From NCBI GenBank assembly GCA_023974075.1, contig JAMFTG010000123.1, forward strand, positions 1 to 64,000: a stretch of 64,000 bases of DNA. Direction: 5' to 3'. The notes beneath the pieces were generated by a model, which was not told where the DNA came from, ran no database searches, and saw only the letters and a program-made list of their open reading frames with translations. The position numbers and the translations under genes are program-made. Positions within the stretch are counted from its first letter, which is position 1. Each line of letters starts with the position of its first letter. The DNA comes from Chaenocephalus aceratus. Taxonomy: Eukaryota; Chordata; Actinopteri; Perciformes; Channichthyidae. This document shows, one piece after another, positions 36,309-47,143 of this stretch.

Positions 36309-36511
36309 TATATTAGATTACTTTATTGTCATTACAAAATGCACAGTGTAACGAAATGAGGGTCCGTCTAACCAGGGTTGCAACACAGTCAGTTATATAC
36401 ACAATTATCAGAAGTATGTACAAAATAAATGATACAAAAATAGATGGGAAATGTATAAATAAGAATAGATACACGGATAATAATAAATACACTGAATGCA
36501 GTACTGAATAT
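36309..36511 (+). mobile_element. Fish interspersed repeat, left half (split by hAT)
   Basis: ACTTTATTGTCATTACAAAA and GCACAGTGTAACGAAATGAG are words from a repeat that is very common in fish genomes. It stops at the hAT insertion and resumes at 38179. Confidence 0.6.
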
Positions 36512-38170
36512 TAGTGTTGCATGGTTGTACCGATACTTGAAAGTTACCGCGATACCCTGCCGTTTAAAAACGGTACGATTCCTCCGTTTCATTAGTATCG
36601 GTACTTTAAGAATGACGGGGAAAAGTACTCCGGTGAGAAAGCGCCGTTTCAATAAGAGCCGTGTGTGTTCAGCGCTCTGCTTCCACTCCCTGCCTGCAGT
36701 CCCGCGCCTCTCAAGCACGCTCTAAGTCCCGCCCCTCTAAAGCACGCTCTAAGTCCCTCCCCTCTCAAGCACGCTCTAAATCCCTCCCCTCTCAAGCACG
36801 CTCTAAGTCCCCGCGCCTCTCAAGCACGCTCTAAGTCCCTCCCCTCTCGTGCACGCTCTAAGTCCCTCCCCTCTCAAGCATGCTCTAAGTCCCTCCCCTC
36901 TCAAGCACGCTCTAAGTCCGCGCCTCTCAAGCACGCTCTAAGTCCCTCCCTCTCTCAAGCACGCCTTCTCGTGCACGCTCTAAGTCCCGCCCCTCTCAAG
37001 CACGCTCTAAGTCCCGCCCCTCTCAAGCACGCTCTAAGTCCCTCCCCTCTCAAGCACGCTCTAAGTCCCGCCCCTCTCTCGTGCACGCTCTAAGTCCCGC
37101 CCCTCTCAAGCACGCTCTAAGTCCCGCCCCTCTCAAGCACGCTCTAAGCCCCCCCTCTCAAGCACGCTCTAAGTCCCGCCCTCTTCGTGCACGCTCTAAG
37201 TCCCTCCCCTCTCAAGCACGCTCTAAGTCCCTCCCCCTCTCAAGCAGCTCTAAGTCGCCCCCTCTCAAGCACGCTCTAAGTCCATCTCAAGCACGCTCTA
37301 AGTCCCTCCCCCTCTCAAGCACGCTCTAGTCCCTCCCCTCTCTCAAGCACGCTCTAAGTCCCGCCCCTCTCTCGTGCACGCTCTAAGTCCCGCCCCTCTC
37401 AAGCACGCTCTAAGTCCCGCCCCTCTCAAGCACGCTCTAAGTCCCTCCCCTCTCAAGCACGCTCTAAGTCCCGCCCCTCTCTCGTGCACGCTCTAAGTCC
37501 CGCCCCTCTCAAGCACGCTCTAAGTCCCGCCCCTCTCAAGCACGCTCTAAGTCCCTCCCCTCTCAAGCACGCTCTAAGTCCCGCCCCTCTCTCAAGCACG
37601 CTCTAAGTCCCGCCCCTCTCTCGTGCACGCTCTAAGTCCCGCCCCTCTCAAGCACGCTCTAAGTCCCTCCCCTCTCAAGCACGCTCTAAGTCCCGCCCCT
37701 CTCTCGTGCACGCTCTAAGTCCCGCCCCTCTCAAGCACGCTCTAAGTCCCGCCCCTCTTAAGCACGCTCTAAGTCCCTCCCCTCTCAAGCACGCTCTAAG
37801 TCCCGCCCCTCTCTCGTGCACGCTCTAAGTCCCATCCCCTCTCTCGTGCACGCGCTAGCTGCCAGAGCATGTGAGAAAGAAAGTGGGAGTGCAACTGCCG
37901 CTGCGCCTCGACTTGTTGACAAAAAAGAAGACAGAAGCGAAAAAAAAAAGTCGTTTATAGATGATGCTTAATTGTATTAATACAAATTCTAGTCATTTAT
38001 TTAATTTATTGTTCTCATTGTTTAAACGTTTGTGTTCTGGTTCTGGTGTGAAATAAAGCACAATAATTACATTTAAGACTGTTTCCCTTTTTTTAAGAAA
38101 AGTATCAAAATCGGAATCGCAATTCTTGACTTGGTATCGAAACTAAAATGTTGGTATCGTGAAAACACTA
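36512..38170. mobile_element. Non-autonomous hAT element carrying an expanded minisatellite
   Basis: The element starts TAGTGTTGCATGG and ends CGTGAAAACACTA, and is flanked by a perfect 8-bp duplication CTGAATAT (36504-36511 and 38171-38178), diagnostic of hAT insertion. Next to the ends are GTACCGATACTTGAAAG and GAAACTAAAATGTTGGTATC. It carries no transposase; about 1.15 kb of its 1.66 kb is a 27-bp tandem array. A second copy in the opposite orientation lies at 47144-47838, with only about four array units. Confidence 0.93.
36700..37857 (+). repeat. 27-bp minisatellite inside the hAT element (about 42 units)
   Basis: The unit is CTCAAGCACGCTCTAAGTCCC with CGCCCCT or TCCCCT. About every fourth or fifth unit is CTCTCGTGCACGC, giving a higher-order period of about 110 bp, clearest at 37365-37850. 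The ALSPAPLKH-type ORFs are artefacts of the 27-bp period. Confidence 0.95.
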
Positions 38171-38178
38171 CTGAATAT

Positions 38179-38425
38179 ACAACAGTAATGTACAAGGATA
38201 ATTGCGCTTCAGCACAGCAACACGACAACAGGCAGTGTAGGCAGTATGGGACAGCGTGCGGTTCATTGTCCGCAGTCCTGACTGCTGAAGGGAAGAAGCT
38301 GTGCGTGGTCCTGAACCCGGGAGGCCGCGGTAGCGTGTCCAGAGCGGGCGCCACGGAGGGGACGAACAGTGTATGGTTGGTGTGGCAGCTCAATCCCCCG
38401 TTACATTTGAGTCGCCAGGTTAAAC
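38179..38425 (+). mobile_element. Fish interspersed repeat, right half
   Basis: It resumes after the hAT target duplication and contains TGCTGAAGGGAAGAAGCTGT and GTCCTGAACCCGGG, again words from a common fish repeat, in the same orientation as 36309-36511. Confidence 0.55.
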
Positions 38426-39943
38426 TTGGCTTTAAACTGTGACGCGGTTTCGAAAAGAAAGTCCATGTTGAAGCAATATAGTTGTAAGGATATTTAATAA
38501 ACAAAATCAAACATAGTAACTATGGACAAAACGGTCAACAGAAAAAACGACAGCACAAGCTCACCCTCTGTCGTGGCACTCGACATCAAACAGGTGACTT
38601 ATAAACCAAACCACAGCCATGTGACAATTACCGGCAGTGCTCAACAAGCAAATAAAGGTGACGTAAATAATAATGATAATACAAATAATGAACTTGAGCT
38701 AAGTAGTGTATATGGCGCCTACAGTTGGGGTGGGAAGAGTTTTCTGAGGATGTTTCGTTTTGGTGCCCTTCGCCTATCACACCAGTTCAATCCATTCATC
38801 ATTCTCAAAAATGTAATAATGTTTTTGTACAGGTGTCCGGAACATGTTTTTGCTCTTTTAAGTGACTTGTGTTCTCGTTCTTTTATCTTTGTAACGACTA
38901 AAACTTAATAACGAGGGCAATTGTTTGGTTCCTTACTTCTTCAAATTGCAGTTTTAGGGTTAAGAGAGCATTACAAATAAGGTTTTAGTCGAGATCAAAG
39001 TGCATTTGGGGGTGAGACGGCTCGATGTGATGGGCAGCGTTAGTGAATATGTCAAGAGACACCACGTGTGTGTTCACTGTTTGAAACATAACCGCATCTG
39101 AAGTGTGCTGTTTCCAAAATATCACAGTCCAACAAACTAGAAACAGGAAGCATCTGAGCAGCAACAAGAAGAACTGTTGGAGATAGATATATCTGTATCT
39201 ATATGCGTCTACATCTTATGTAAAGATATTTGTATTTATTTGTTCATTTATACATTATTTACTGACAGAACTAAATCTGTCAGTGACGCGCAGTTTCAAG
39301 ATGGAGATAGACTCAGATTCTGTCATCGCAGCCGGATGAAAACCCGCCCCCAAAACAACACAATCAGGGAGATTGTTTTCCAGATGCAGCCGCTGAGGAA
39401 ATGCTGCAGGAATGGAGTCGATGGTAATAACGGCGCTTTTGTCGCTGTTCTGTTTATGTAAACGTGCAATCATTGCCTTTCACAAACACATGACGTTTGG
39501 TTGTTTACATTTCCATTCGGTGAGTTGTCAACAATCCATCATCAAGAAGCTGCAGATGATTTAGAGAGTCTTTAATGGGAACACACGGCTCGTAAGTCTT
39601 GATGAGAGAAGTCAAGCCGACACAGTTGTAACCAAGCAACTGAAGGTAACAATGAATGCCGTCTGGTTCTCTTAACGCTCAGTGAAAAGGACGGCGGCGA
39701 AGACGCCTGATTTGAATCGCCTGTATTTCTGCTCGTGTGGTTTTATTTACAGACTTCCACTGATATGTGTTACGTTGTGAGAACATGTGTGAATGGTTAT
39801 ATCTGAATTGCCCTCATGAAGTCTACTCTATGCTGCGACGCATAAACAAAAAACAACTGAAAACATACAGAAGGTTGAATACATACCGGCAATACTGCAT
39901 GTATTATTGAAGTATCTAAAAGTAATTGACAATTGGTAAACAA
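38426..39943. other. Unique region with an unrecognised 128-codon frame
   Basis: The plus-strand frame at 38522-38908 starts with an ATG and reads MDKTVNRKNDSTSSPSVVAL, with an Asn/Asp-rich middle. I recognise no domain, signal peptide or clean splice sites. It may be chance or a transposon remnant. The rest is AT-rich with no element ends seen. Confidence 0.35.
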
Positions 39944-40135
39944 AAGCTCGTTAAAGGTGATTGATACCTCGGGTGGCTTTAGGTAGCCTGGTCCATTTTG
40001 TAACTAGTTCTAAATGAGTGAAAACACATGGATTTGTTACGCAGATCAATCTAACCAAGCCAATGCGAAGCACAGAATGTATTTGACAGTAAGACAAACA
40101 TGTTTGTAACTTACGATATTCTATGCACATCATTT
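39944..40135 (+). repeat. Dispersed direct repeat, copy 1
   Basis: TAAAGGTGATTGATACCTCG, then CCATTTTGTAACTAG, GGATTTGTTACGCAGAT and AAGCACAGAATGTAT match 46060-46250 in order and orientation. The two copies bracket the whole 40-46-kb transposon and minisatellite block. Confidence 0.8.
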
Positions 40136-40280
40136 TTCTAGAGCTACTGCCGGGTGTTACACTATATTCTGCAAGCTCTCCAAACCAAATACTATACTAT
40201 CAATAAGGTAGGACAGTTGTATTAGTTTTAGCCGGGGGACACAGAGGGATCCTGACAGCTGGATCGTCATTGAGACACGG

Positions 40281-41343
40281 GCTGAAGTGGAATAGTCCAT
40301 TTAGCTTAGGAACCTTCCTAAAGGAGTGAAATGACCCGGAAGTCCCTCAGTGGCAGCCATGATAAGTGCCGTTCGAATTCTCTAGAATGATGAGAATGAA
40401 AGGAAAGGAGGTTTCAAACTTCCTTATAACCTCCTTTAGCTTAGGAACCACTGGACCTCCCTAACCGACAGGAGAAGCGAAAATGCTGCCCCACAATGCC
40501 TTGCAGCCGCAGCATTTGCTGTCACTCAACAGTCGGCCGTTCACGGAAACAACCGATTATGACCGAGAAATGATATCATGAAAGTTACGGTGCTTATTAA
40601 GCATTTTAAAAACATAGGTGGTAAGTTGCCAAAGTGCTTTGTTCTGAACGTTCATCAGTATTATAATCAAAAAGAGAAATATGAACGTTAGTTTTTACTG
40701 AAATGATCAAATAAAGTCAACATCTCAGTCTTTACTGAGCTGTGTGGGGTTTGTTCAACTTCTAAAAGATGTCTGAATGGTGATATACACAGTGATAGAT
40801 GTTAAGGACTAACGTTTATAATAAATACAATCTGTATTGATTTTAAGATCTTTAGTTCATACAATCATACGTATTGGGATCATTGGTATTAATGTGGACC
40901 GGAGGGAGAGGGGGACGAGCAGAAGTTTCACTTCCTTTTTATTTAAATTCCAGCTTTGGTCCTGAAGAATATGTTTCTCTGTTGTCCACCTTCATAAAGC
41001 AAAGCAGCAGCATCAGAGCACGGAGCAGAGTCTCTAGATGAGTTCACAACAGTCCCTCGTTCTTATTGAACATCCATGTTGTAGTCCGCTGTATAGAACA
41101 CTGTGGTTTCCATGGTTACCCTACAGCAGCAGACGCACATTCATGACGTCCGCTGGCGCATCATAAACACCTCGGATAGTGAAAGTGCATTCGATTCTCT
41201 AAAGTACCGCAGTCTCTTCTCCTAAGTCCTTTTGAACTCTCCTATCCACTATCCCTTAACCCCGTGACGTTTCACTCAGAGGTCAAGGAATAGACGATAG
41301 GGTTAGAACTTAGGAGCTGATTTTTAAACTATCCGACTGCAGC
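40281..41343. mobile_element. 1.06-kb DNA transposon, copy 1, TSD CACGG
   Basis: The ends GCTGAAGTGGAATAGTCC and the inverse of GGATAGTTT..GACTGCAGC form imperfect inverted repeats. CACGG flanks both ends (40276-40280 and 41344-41348). Copy 2 at 42273-43334 is collinear throughout, for example GACCCGGAAGTCCCTCAGTG and TGGTATTAATGTGGACCGGA. No transposase frame is present. A 5-bp duplication would fit the hAT5-type group; this assignment is inference. Confidence 0.8.
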
Positions 41344-42050
41344 CACGGTTGAACTCCGGGGCGGACCGGGACTGGAAACTGACCCGGTCATGAAATGTCA
41401 AATGTTAGAAATCCGCTGTTTATTATTTAAAGTTTTACGTCCGATTTGCTCCTTTTCCCCTCTCTGTACACAGCTCCAGTTTGGGCATGGGCCTGTCATC
41501 AGATTTTCATTTTTAGTTGCTGCTGTAGCGGAAGTTTAGTCAAATTATTCTTGATGAAATACACCAAATCTCCACCCTCCATAATTGCACTTGCTTCAGT
41601 TGCTTGCTACTTTTTAAGGGCGGTTACAGTACGAACTGAAGTTGATGCGATTCGATAGGATTGTGTGGCATGACGTGAGCCTCATCTGATTGGTCAATCC
41701 CTCAATTATTTTTCACCAAGGGAAGCCAATTCGACTAGCCTCCTCTCGCAACAGAGAGTGCAATCTACTGTTTCACCATAACATCTAGAGGGGCGCTGTT
41801 TCACTCTTTGTAAAATACTCAATGAGAATGGGGGAGAGACGGTACGGCAGAATAATTACCGAAACTAAACAAAGTGTTTTTATTTATTTATTAAAATTAT
41901 AACTACAATCCAAAAAAACTGGGGAAGCCTGGCTTCCCTCGGCCTCCAGGAGAAAACACCACTGAGTTCAAGGGATAACTATCACCCACCTCTTGCTCTT
42001 GCCCTGCACGTGATGAGCTGGTTCTTCCACCAGCTCAACTCTGTCCCTCA

Positions 42051-42254
42051 TCATGAACGCAGGAGGCTGGCTGTATGTCTGAAACTCGCGCCCTCATCAT
42101 CCTCTTCATCATCTTGCACTTGTTCTAAACTGCTGCCAAAAAGGTCTGTCAATTTGCGACATTGATATGCTTCACCTGCGAGTGACTTCACCTTTTTCTC
42201 TCTTGCCTTCTCGGCCCCACCTTTTTCTTTTCGTTTTCTTTGATTTGTATCCAT
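42051..42254 (-). pseudogene. N-terminal fragment of ZMYM1-like hAT transposase
   Basis: The 67-residue frame from the ATG at 42254 reads MDTNQRKRKEKGGAEKAREK, then KVKSLAGEAYQCRKLTDLF, followed by an acidic EEDDE stretch. The basic KRK.GGAEK.R.KK...L...A..C.K..D.F pattern is the usual start of the ZMYM1-like (TTF-type zinc finger) hAT transposases of fish, which cut and paste their own element. Only the first exon-like part remains; there is no zinc finger, DDE catalytic domain or dimerisation domain, so it is inactive. It sits just left of an inserted transposon that separates it from its own terminus. Confidence 0.7.
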
Positions 42255-42272
42255 GTGTTTTCATTCTCCCTG

Positions 42273-43334
42273 GCTGCAGTCCCAATAGTCCGTTTAGCTT
42301 AGGACCCTTCCTGACGGAGTGAAATGACCCGGAAGTCCCTCAGTGGCAGCCATGATAAGTGGCCGTTCCAATTCTCCAAATGAAAAGGAAAGGAGGTTTC
42401 AAACTTCCTTTTAAACCTCCTTTAGCTTAGGAACCACTGGACCTCCCTCACCGAAAGGAGAGGAGAAAATGCTGCCCACAATGCATTGCAAAGCCGCAGC
42501 ATTTGCCGTCACTCAACAGTCGGCCGTTCACGGAAACAACCGATTATGACGGAGAAATTATATCATGAAAAGTTACGGTGCTTATTAAGCCTTTTTTAAA
42601 ACGTAAGGTGGTAAGTTTTCCAAAGTGCTTTGTTTTGAACGTTCATCAGTATTATAATAAAGAGAGAAATATGAACGTTAGTTTTTTACTGAAATGATCA
42701 ATAAAAGTCAACATTTCACAGTCCTTCACTGAGCTGTGTGGGGTTTTGTTCAGCTTTTAAAAGATGTCTGAATGTTGATATACACAGTGATAGATGTTAA
42801 GGACTAACGTTTATAATAAATACATCTGTATTGATTTTAAGATCTTTAGTTCATACAATCATACGTATTGGGATCATTGGTATTAATGTGGACCGGAGGG
42901 AGAGGGTGACGAGCAGAGTTTCACTTTCCTTTTTTATTTCAATTCCAACTTTGGTCCTGAAGAATCTGTTTCTCTGTTGTCCCCGTTCATAAAGCAAAGC
43001 AGCAGCATCAGAGCACGGAGCAGAGTCTCTAGATGAGTTTACAGTAGTCCCTCGTTCTTATTAAACATCCATGTTGTAGTCCGCTGTATAGAAAACTGTG
43101 GTTTCCATGGTTACCCCACAGCAGCAGACGCACAAAATGAAGTCCGCTGGCGCATCATAAACACGTCGGATAGTGAAAGTGCAGTCGATTCTCTAAAGTA
43201 CCGCAGTCTCTCCTAAGTCCTTTTGAACTCTCCTATCCACTATCCCTTAACCCCGTGACCTTTCACTCAGAGGTCAAGGAATAGGAGATAGGGTTAGAAT
43301 TTAGGAGCTGATTTTTGGATTATCGGAACGCAAC
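42273..43334. mobile_element. 1.06-kb DNA transposon, copy 2, TSD CCCTG, nested
   Basis: It begins GCTGCAGTCCCAATAGTCCG and ends GGATTATCGGAACGCAAC, with CCCTG on both sides (42268-42272 and 43335-43339). It is collinear with copy 1 and nearly the same length (1062 and 1063 bp). It lies inside the hAT element 41356-43560 and is therefore younger than it. Confidence 0.82.
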
Positions 43335-43568
43335 CCCTGTCTGCCGCGGCGTCTAATCCCTTTTCTTCGTGTGGCCGGTCTTTCTTCTTCTTCGCGTGAT
43401 TATTTGACAATAAGAACCACACAACTGCATTAGTGACCGCTGTCGTCCTCTGTCGGCCATCAGCGCAATGACGTTAAACACTTTTTTCTTTAAAGGGCCG
43501 GCCTTGACGACCGGCCGTTCTGTGGTCCTCCAGATCCTCCAGGTGGCCAGTCCGCCCCTGGTTGATCT

Positions 43569-44060
43569 TCTGGAAGCGGCAGGATGTAATACTGCGAGGA
43601 CTTGATGTTTGCAAATATATTCAAAAGTTACCCTTTACAAAGCAACTGGATTCATTCCACAGAAACCCCTCGGTATTCTTCTTCGTGTTGATTTAAAAAC
43701 GAAATGCTTGTGGAATCTGAATGATGTGACCTTTAAAAACACAAGCAGCTTTAAAATGCACGACTGAGACGAGTGAGAAAAGACAAGCGCAGCGAAAAGA
43801 GAGTCTGTGGGGATGAACTGGTTCCTCAGAGGAGGAGGCATTGGCTTTCATAAACACCAACCTGAGACAAATGCTAAGGGGTTTTCAAAGTGTGGGAAGG
43901 CGAGCCCCCCCTCAGAGGACATGAGAACAGCCGCCCCCCTCCCAATTATTATTGCTTTTATAATTATTATGGTTGTTGTTGCTATATATAATGCAAGAGA
44001 ATTATTTTTAACATTTTCAACATGGTGGATGAATCCTTAAATGTCAATGCGGAAAACCCG
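43569..44060. other. Unique spacer before the G-rich array
   Basis: A short frame (43807-44040) has a hydrophobic IIIAFIIIMVVVAI segment, but it comes from an ATTATTAT-type AT-rich stretch. I do not call it a gene. Confidence 0.4.
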
Positions 44061-46030
44061 CACTCACACAGGTAGGTGGAGGGGAAGAGGAGTGAGCACT
44101 CTCACAGGTAGGTGGAGGGGAAGGGAGTGAGCACTCTCACAGGTAGGTGGAGGGGAAGGGAGTGAGCACTCTCACAGGTAGGTGGAGGGGAAGGGAGTGA
44201 GCACTCACACAGGTAGGTGGAGGGGAAGGGAGTGAGCACTCTCACAGGTAGGTGGAGGGGAAGGGAGTGAGCACTCTCACAGGTAGGTGGAGGGGAAGGG
44301 AGTGAGCACTCTCACAGGTAGGTGGAGGGGAAGGGAGTGAGCACTCTCACAGGTAGGTGGAGGGGAAGGGAGTGAGCACTCTCACAGGTAGGTGGAGGGG
44401 AAGGGAGTGAGCACTCTCACAGGTAGGTGGAGGGGAAGGGAGTGAGCACTCTCACGGGTAGGTGGAGGGGAAGGGAGTGAGCACTCTCACAGGTAGGTGG
44501 AGGGGAAGGGAGTGAGCACTCTCACAGGTAGGTGGAGGGGAAGGGAGTGAGCACTCTCACGGGTAGGTGGAGGGGAAGGGAGTGAGCACTCTCACGGGTA
44601 GGTGGAGGGGAAGGGAGTGAGCACTCTCACAGGTAGGTGGAGGGGAAGGGAGTGAGCACTCTCACGGGTAGGTGGAGGGGAAGGGAGTGAGCACTCTCAC
44701 GGGTAGGTGGAGGGGAAGGGAGTGAGCACTCTCACAGGTAGGTGGAGGGGAAGGGAGTGAGCACTCTCACAGGTAGGTGGAGGGAAGGGAGTGAGCACTC
44801 TCACGGGTAGGTGGAGGGGAAGGGAGTGAGCACTCTCACAGGTAGGTGGAGGGGAAGGGAGTGAGCACTCTCACAGGTAGGTGGAGGGGAAGGGAGTGAG
44901 CACTCTCACGGGTAGGTGGAGGGGAAGGGAGTGAGCACTCTCACGGGTAGGTGGAGGGGAAGGGAGTGAGCACTCTCACGGGTAGGTGGAGGGGAAGGGA
45001 GTGAGCACTCTCACGGGTAGGTGGAGGGGAAGGGAGTGAGCACTCTCACGGGTAGGTGGAGGGGAAGGGAGTGAGCACTCTCACGGGTAGGTGGAGGGGA
45101 AGGGAGTGAGCACTCTCACGGGTAGGTGGAGGGGAAGGGAGTGAGCACTCTCACGGGTAGGTGGAGGGGAAGGGAGTGAGCACTCTCACGGGTAGGTGGA
45201 GGGGAAGGGAGTGAGCACTCTCACGGGTAGGTGGAGGGGAAGGGAGTGAGCACTCTCACAGGTAGGTGGGGGGAAGGGAGTGAGCACTCTCACAGGTAGG
45301 TGGAGGGGAAGGGAGTGAGCATTCTCACGGGTAGGTGGAGGGAAGGGAGTGAGCACTCTCACGGGTAGGTGGAGGGGAAGGGAGTGAGCACTCTCACAGG
45401 TAGGTGGAGGGGAAGGGAGTGAGCACTCTCACAGGTAGGTGGAGGGGAAGGGAGTGAGCACTCTCACAGGTAGGGGAGGGGAAGGGAGTGAGCATTCTCA
45501 CAGGTAGGTGGAGGGGAAGGGAGTGAGCACTCTCACAGGTAGGTGGAGGGGAAGGGAGTGAGCACTCTCACAGGTAGGTGGAGGGGAAGGGAGTGAGCAC
45601 TCTCACAGGTAGGTGGAGGGGAAGGGAGTGAGCACTCTCACAGGTAGGTGGAGGGGAAGGGAGTGAGCACTCACACAGGTAGGTGGAGGGGAAGGGAGTG
45701 AGCACTCTCACAGGTAGGTGGAGGGGAAGGGAGTGAGCACTCTCACAGGTAGGTGGAGGGGAAGGGAGTGAGCACTCTCACAGGTAGGTGGAGGGGAAGG
45801 GAGTGAGCACTCTCACAGGTAGGTGGAGGGGAAGGGAGTGAGCACTCTCACAGGTAGGTGGAGGGGAAGGGAGTGAGCACTCTCACAGGTAGGTGGAGGG
45901 AAGGGAGTGAGCACTCTCACAGGTAGGTGGAGGGGAAGGGAATGAGCACTCTCACAGGTAGGTGGAGGGGAAGGGAATGAGCACTCTCACAGGTAGGTGG
46001 AGGGGAAGGGAGTGAGCACTCTCACAGGTA
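44061..46030 (+). repeat. G-rich 35-bp minisatellite (about 56 units)
   Basis: The unit is GGTAGGTGGAGGGGAAGGGA followed by GTGAGCACTCTCACA. It is nearly identical throughout except for an A/G change (CACAGG or CACGGG). The G form dominates about 44450-45370 and the A form both ends. Each unit holds four closely spaced G runs on one strand. Every unit carries CAGGTAGGT or CGGGTAGGT, and the array ends in CAGGTAAGT. Confidence 0.97.
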
Positions 46031-46059
46031 AGTAAATACAGTATTTACTTTTGAACTAA

Positions 46060-46250
46060 AGGTGATCGATACCTCGGGTGGCTTTCGGTAGCCGGGTCCA
46101 TTTTGTAACTAGCTCTAAATTACGGAAAACACGGATTTGTTACGCAGATTTCAACATGGCGGACTTTTGTAGAGCGAACAAAGCCAACGCTAAGCACAGA
46201 ATGTATGACAGTAAGACAAAGGGTGACAGCATGTTTGTAACTTAGGACAT
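46060..46250 (+). repeat. Dispersed direct repeat, copy 2
   Basis: TAAAGGTGATCGATACCTCG and the following words match 39944-40135, but this copy holds about 30 bp more in the middle (ATTTCAACATGGCGGACTTT), so it is the less deleted copy. Confidence 0.8.
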
Positions 46251-46888
46251 TGTTGAAGAAAGGAAGAAAATGGAACAATGTATTTTATTATATAAAGCTT
46301 GAATATGTTAAAAACGGTGTTAAAACTCTGAATGCCATAGCCATGTATCGTATAGCTCAGGGGTGGCCAACCAGTCAGAGGTTAAGAGCCACATCAAACA
46401 CAGTCACTGATACCGCTTGTTTCAGCTTTTTGTTTTCTGGAGACAAGATTTCAACCACGTCACTGATGCCTTTTTGTGGCATTGGGATATATATTTTTTA
46501 AATCCTCTGGAGCAGAGAGGAGCTGTGGATATTGTTATTGATTAATGCATCAGTGTTTCTTAGGGTCAAAACACTAAACTCACAACTTAAGATGAAAGCG
46601 TTTAGTTTATTTAATAAAAGAGCACATGTTCAATGTGAAAAGTGACAGTCGTTATAGATTATTTGCAATTTGGTGCTATATATATATATTTTTTAAACAC
46701 CTTGAATTTCAGGGGGGCGCGGGGCTCCGTTGGCGGGCGCAGCACCCCTCCAAGACAATGGTAGGGGAAACACTGGATAGTGTTTAATCAACGATAGGTT
46801 TCCCCCCCTCAAAGGTGATTGGTTCACTGCATCGCAGGTATTATTGTGATTGGCTCTTGGGCCACATCAAAATTAGCGCTGTCATCCT

Positions 46889-46949
46889 CTCATACTGACA
46901 CCTGACACCACACATACACAGTATGTGTGGTGTCAGGTGTCAGTATGAG
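46889..46949. repeat. Perfect hairpin (28-bp arms)
   Basis: CTCATACTGACACCTGACAC on the left is mirrored by GTGTCAGGTGTCAGTATGAG on the right, with CACACATA/TATGTGTG closing the stem and a loop of about 5 bp. It may be the fused ends of a tiny foldback element, or an artefact of template switching. Confidence 0.9.
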
Positions 46950-46956
46950 ATAAAAT

Positions 46957-47050
46957 CGGATAAAATCGCTCCGTTACTTTCGTCCCGTGTTACTTTCGTC
47001 CCGGCTCTCCCAAGTAACACGGGACGAAAGTAACGGAGCGATTTTATCCG
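46957..47050. repeat. Perfect inverted repeat (39-bp arms)
   Basis: The left arm begins CGGATAAAATCGCTCCGTTA and the right arm ends TAACGGAGCGATTTTATCCG, with the internal CTTTCGTCCCGTGTTACTT matched by its inverse. The spacer is about 16 bp. It lies 7 bp from the previous hairpin. Confidence 0.92.
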
Positions 47051-47143
47051 AGCCCAAACAACTTTGACCGGCCAAATTACGTCAGAATTATCAGCATTCA
47101 ATACTTAACAGACCTACTAAATATCAGGTTTAACTGTCAGGAG

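Larger units (their letters stand above)
41356..43560 (-). mobile_element. hAT element with ZMYM1-like transposase remnant, interrupted
   Basis: The termini are CCGGGGCGGACCGGGACTGG (left) and, read from the right, CAGGGGCGGACTGGCC. The flanking 8-mers GTTGAACT (41348-41355) and GTTGATCT (43561-43568) match at seven of eight positions. A minus-strand transposase N-terminus lies at 42051-42254, so the element's 5' side is on the right. Copy 2 of the 1.06-kb transposon (42273-43334) has inserted upstream of it. The catalytic part of the transposase is absent. Confidence 0.8.

Noticed and set aside
38522..38908. 128-codon ORF starting MDKTVNRKNDS as a gene
   Set aside because: It is the best of the unassigned frames, but no family, promoter or exon signal was seen; kept only as a note in the region entry.
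43807..44040. Small membrane protein with a hydrophobic segment
   Set aside because: The hydrophobic stretch comes from ATTATT-type low-complexity DNA.
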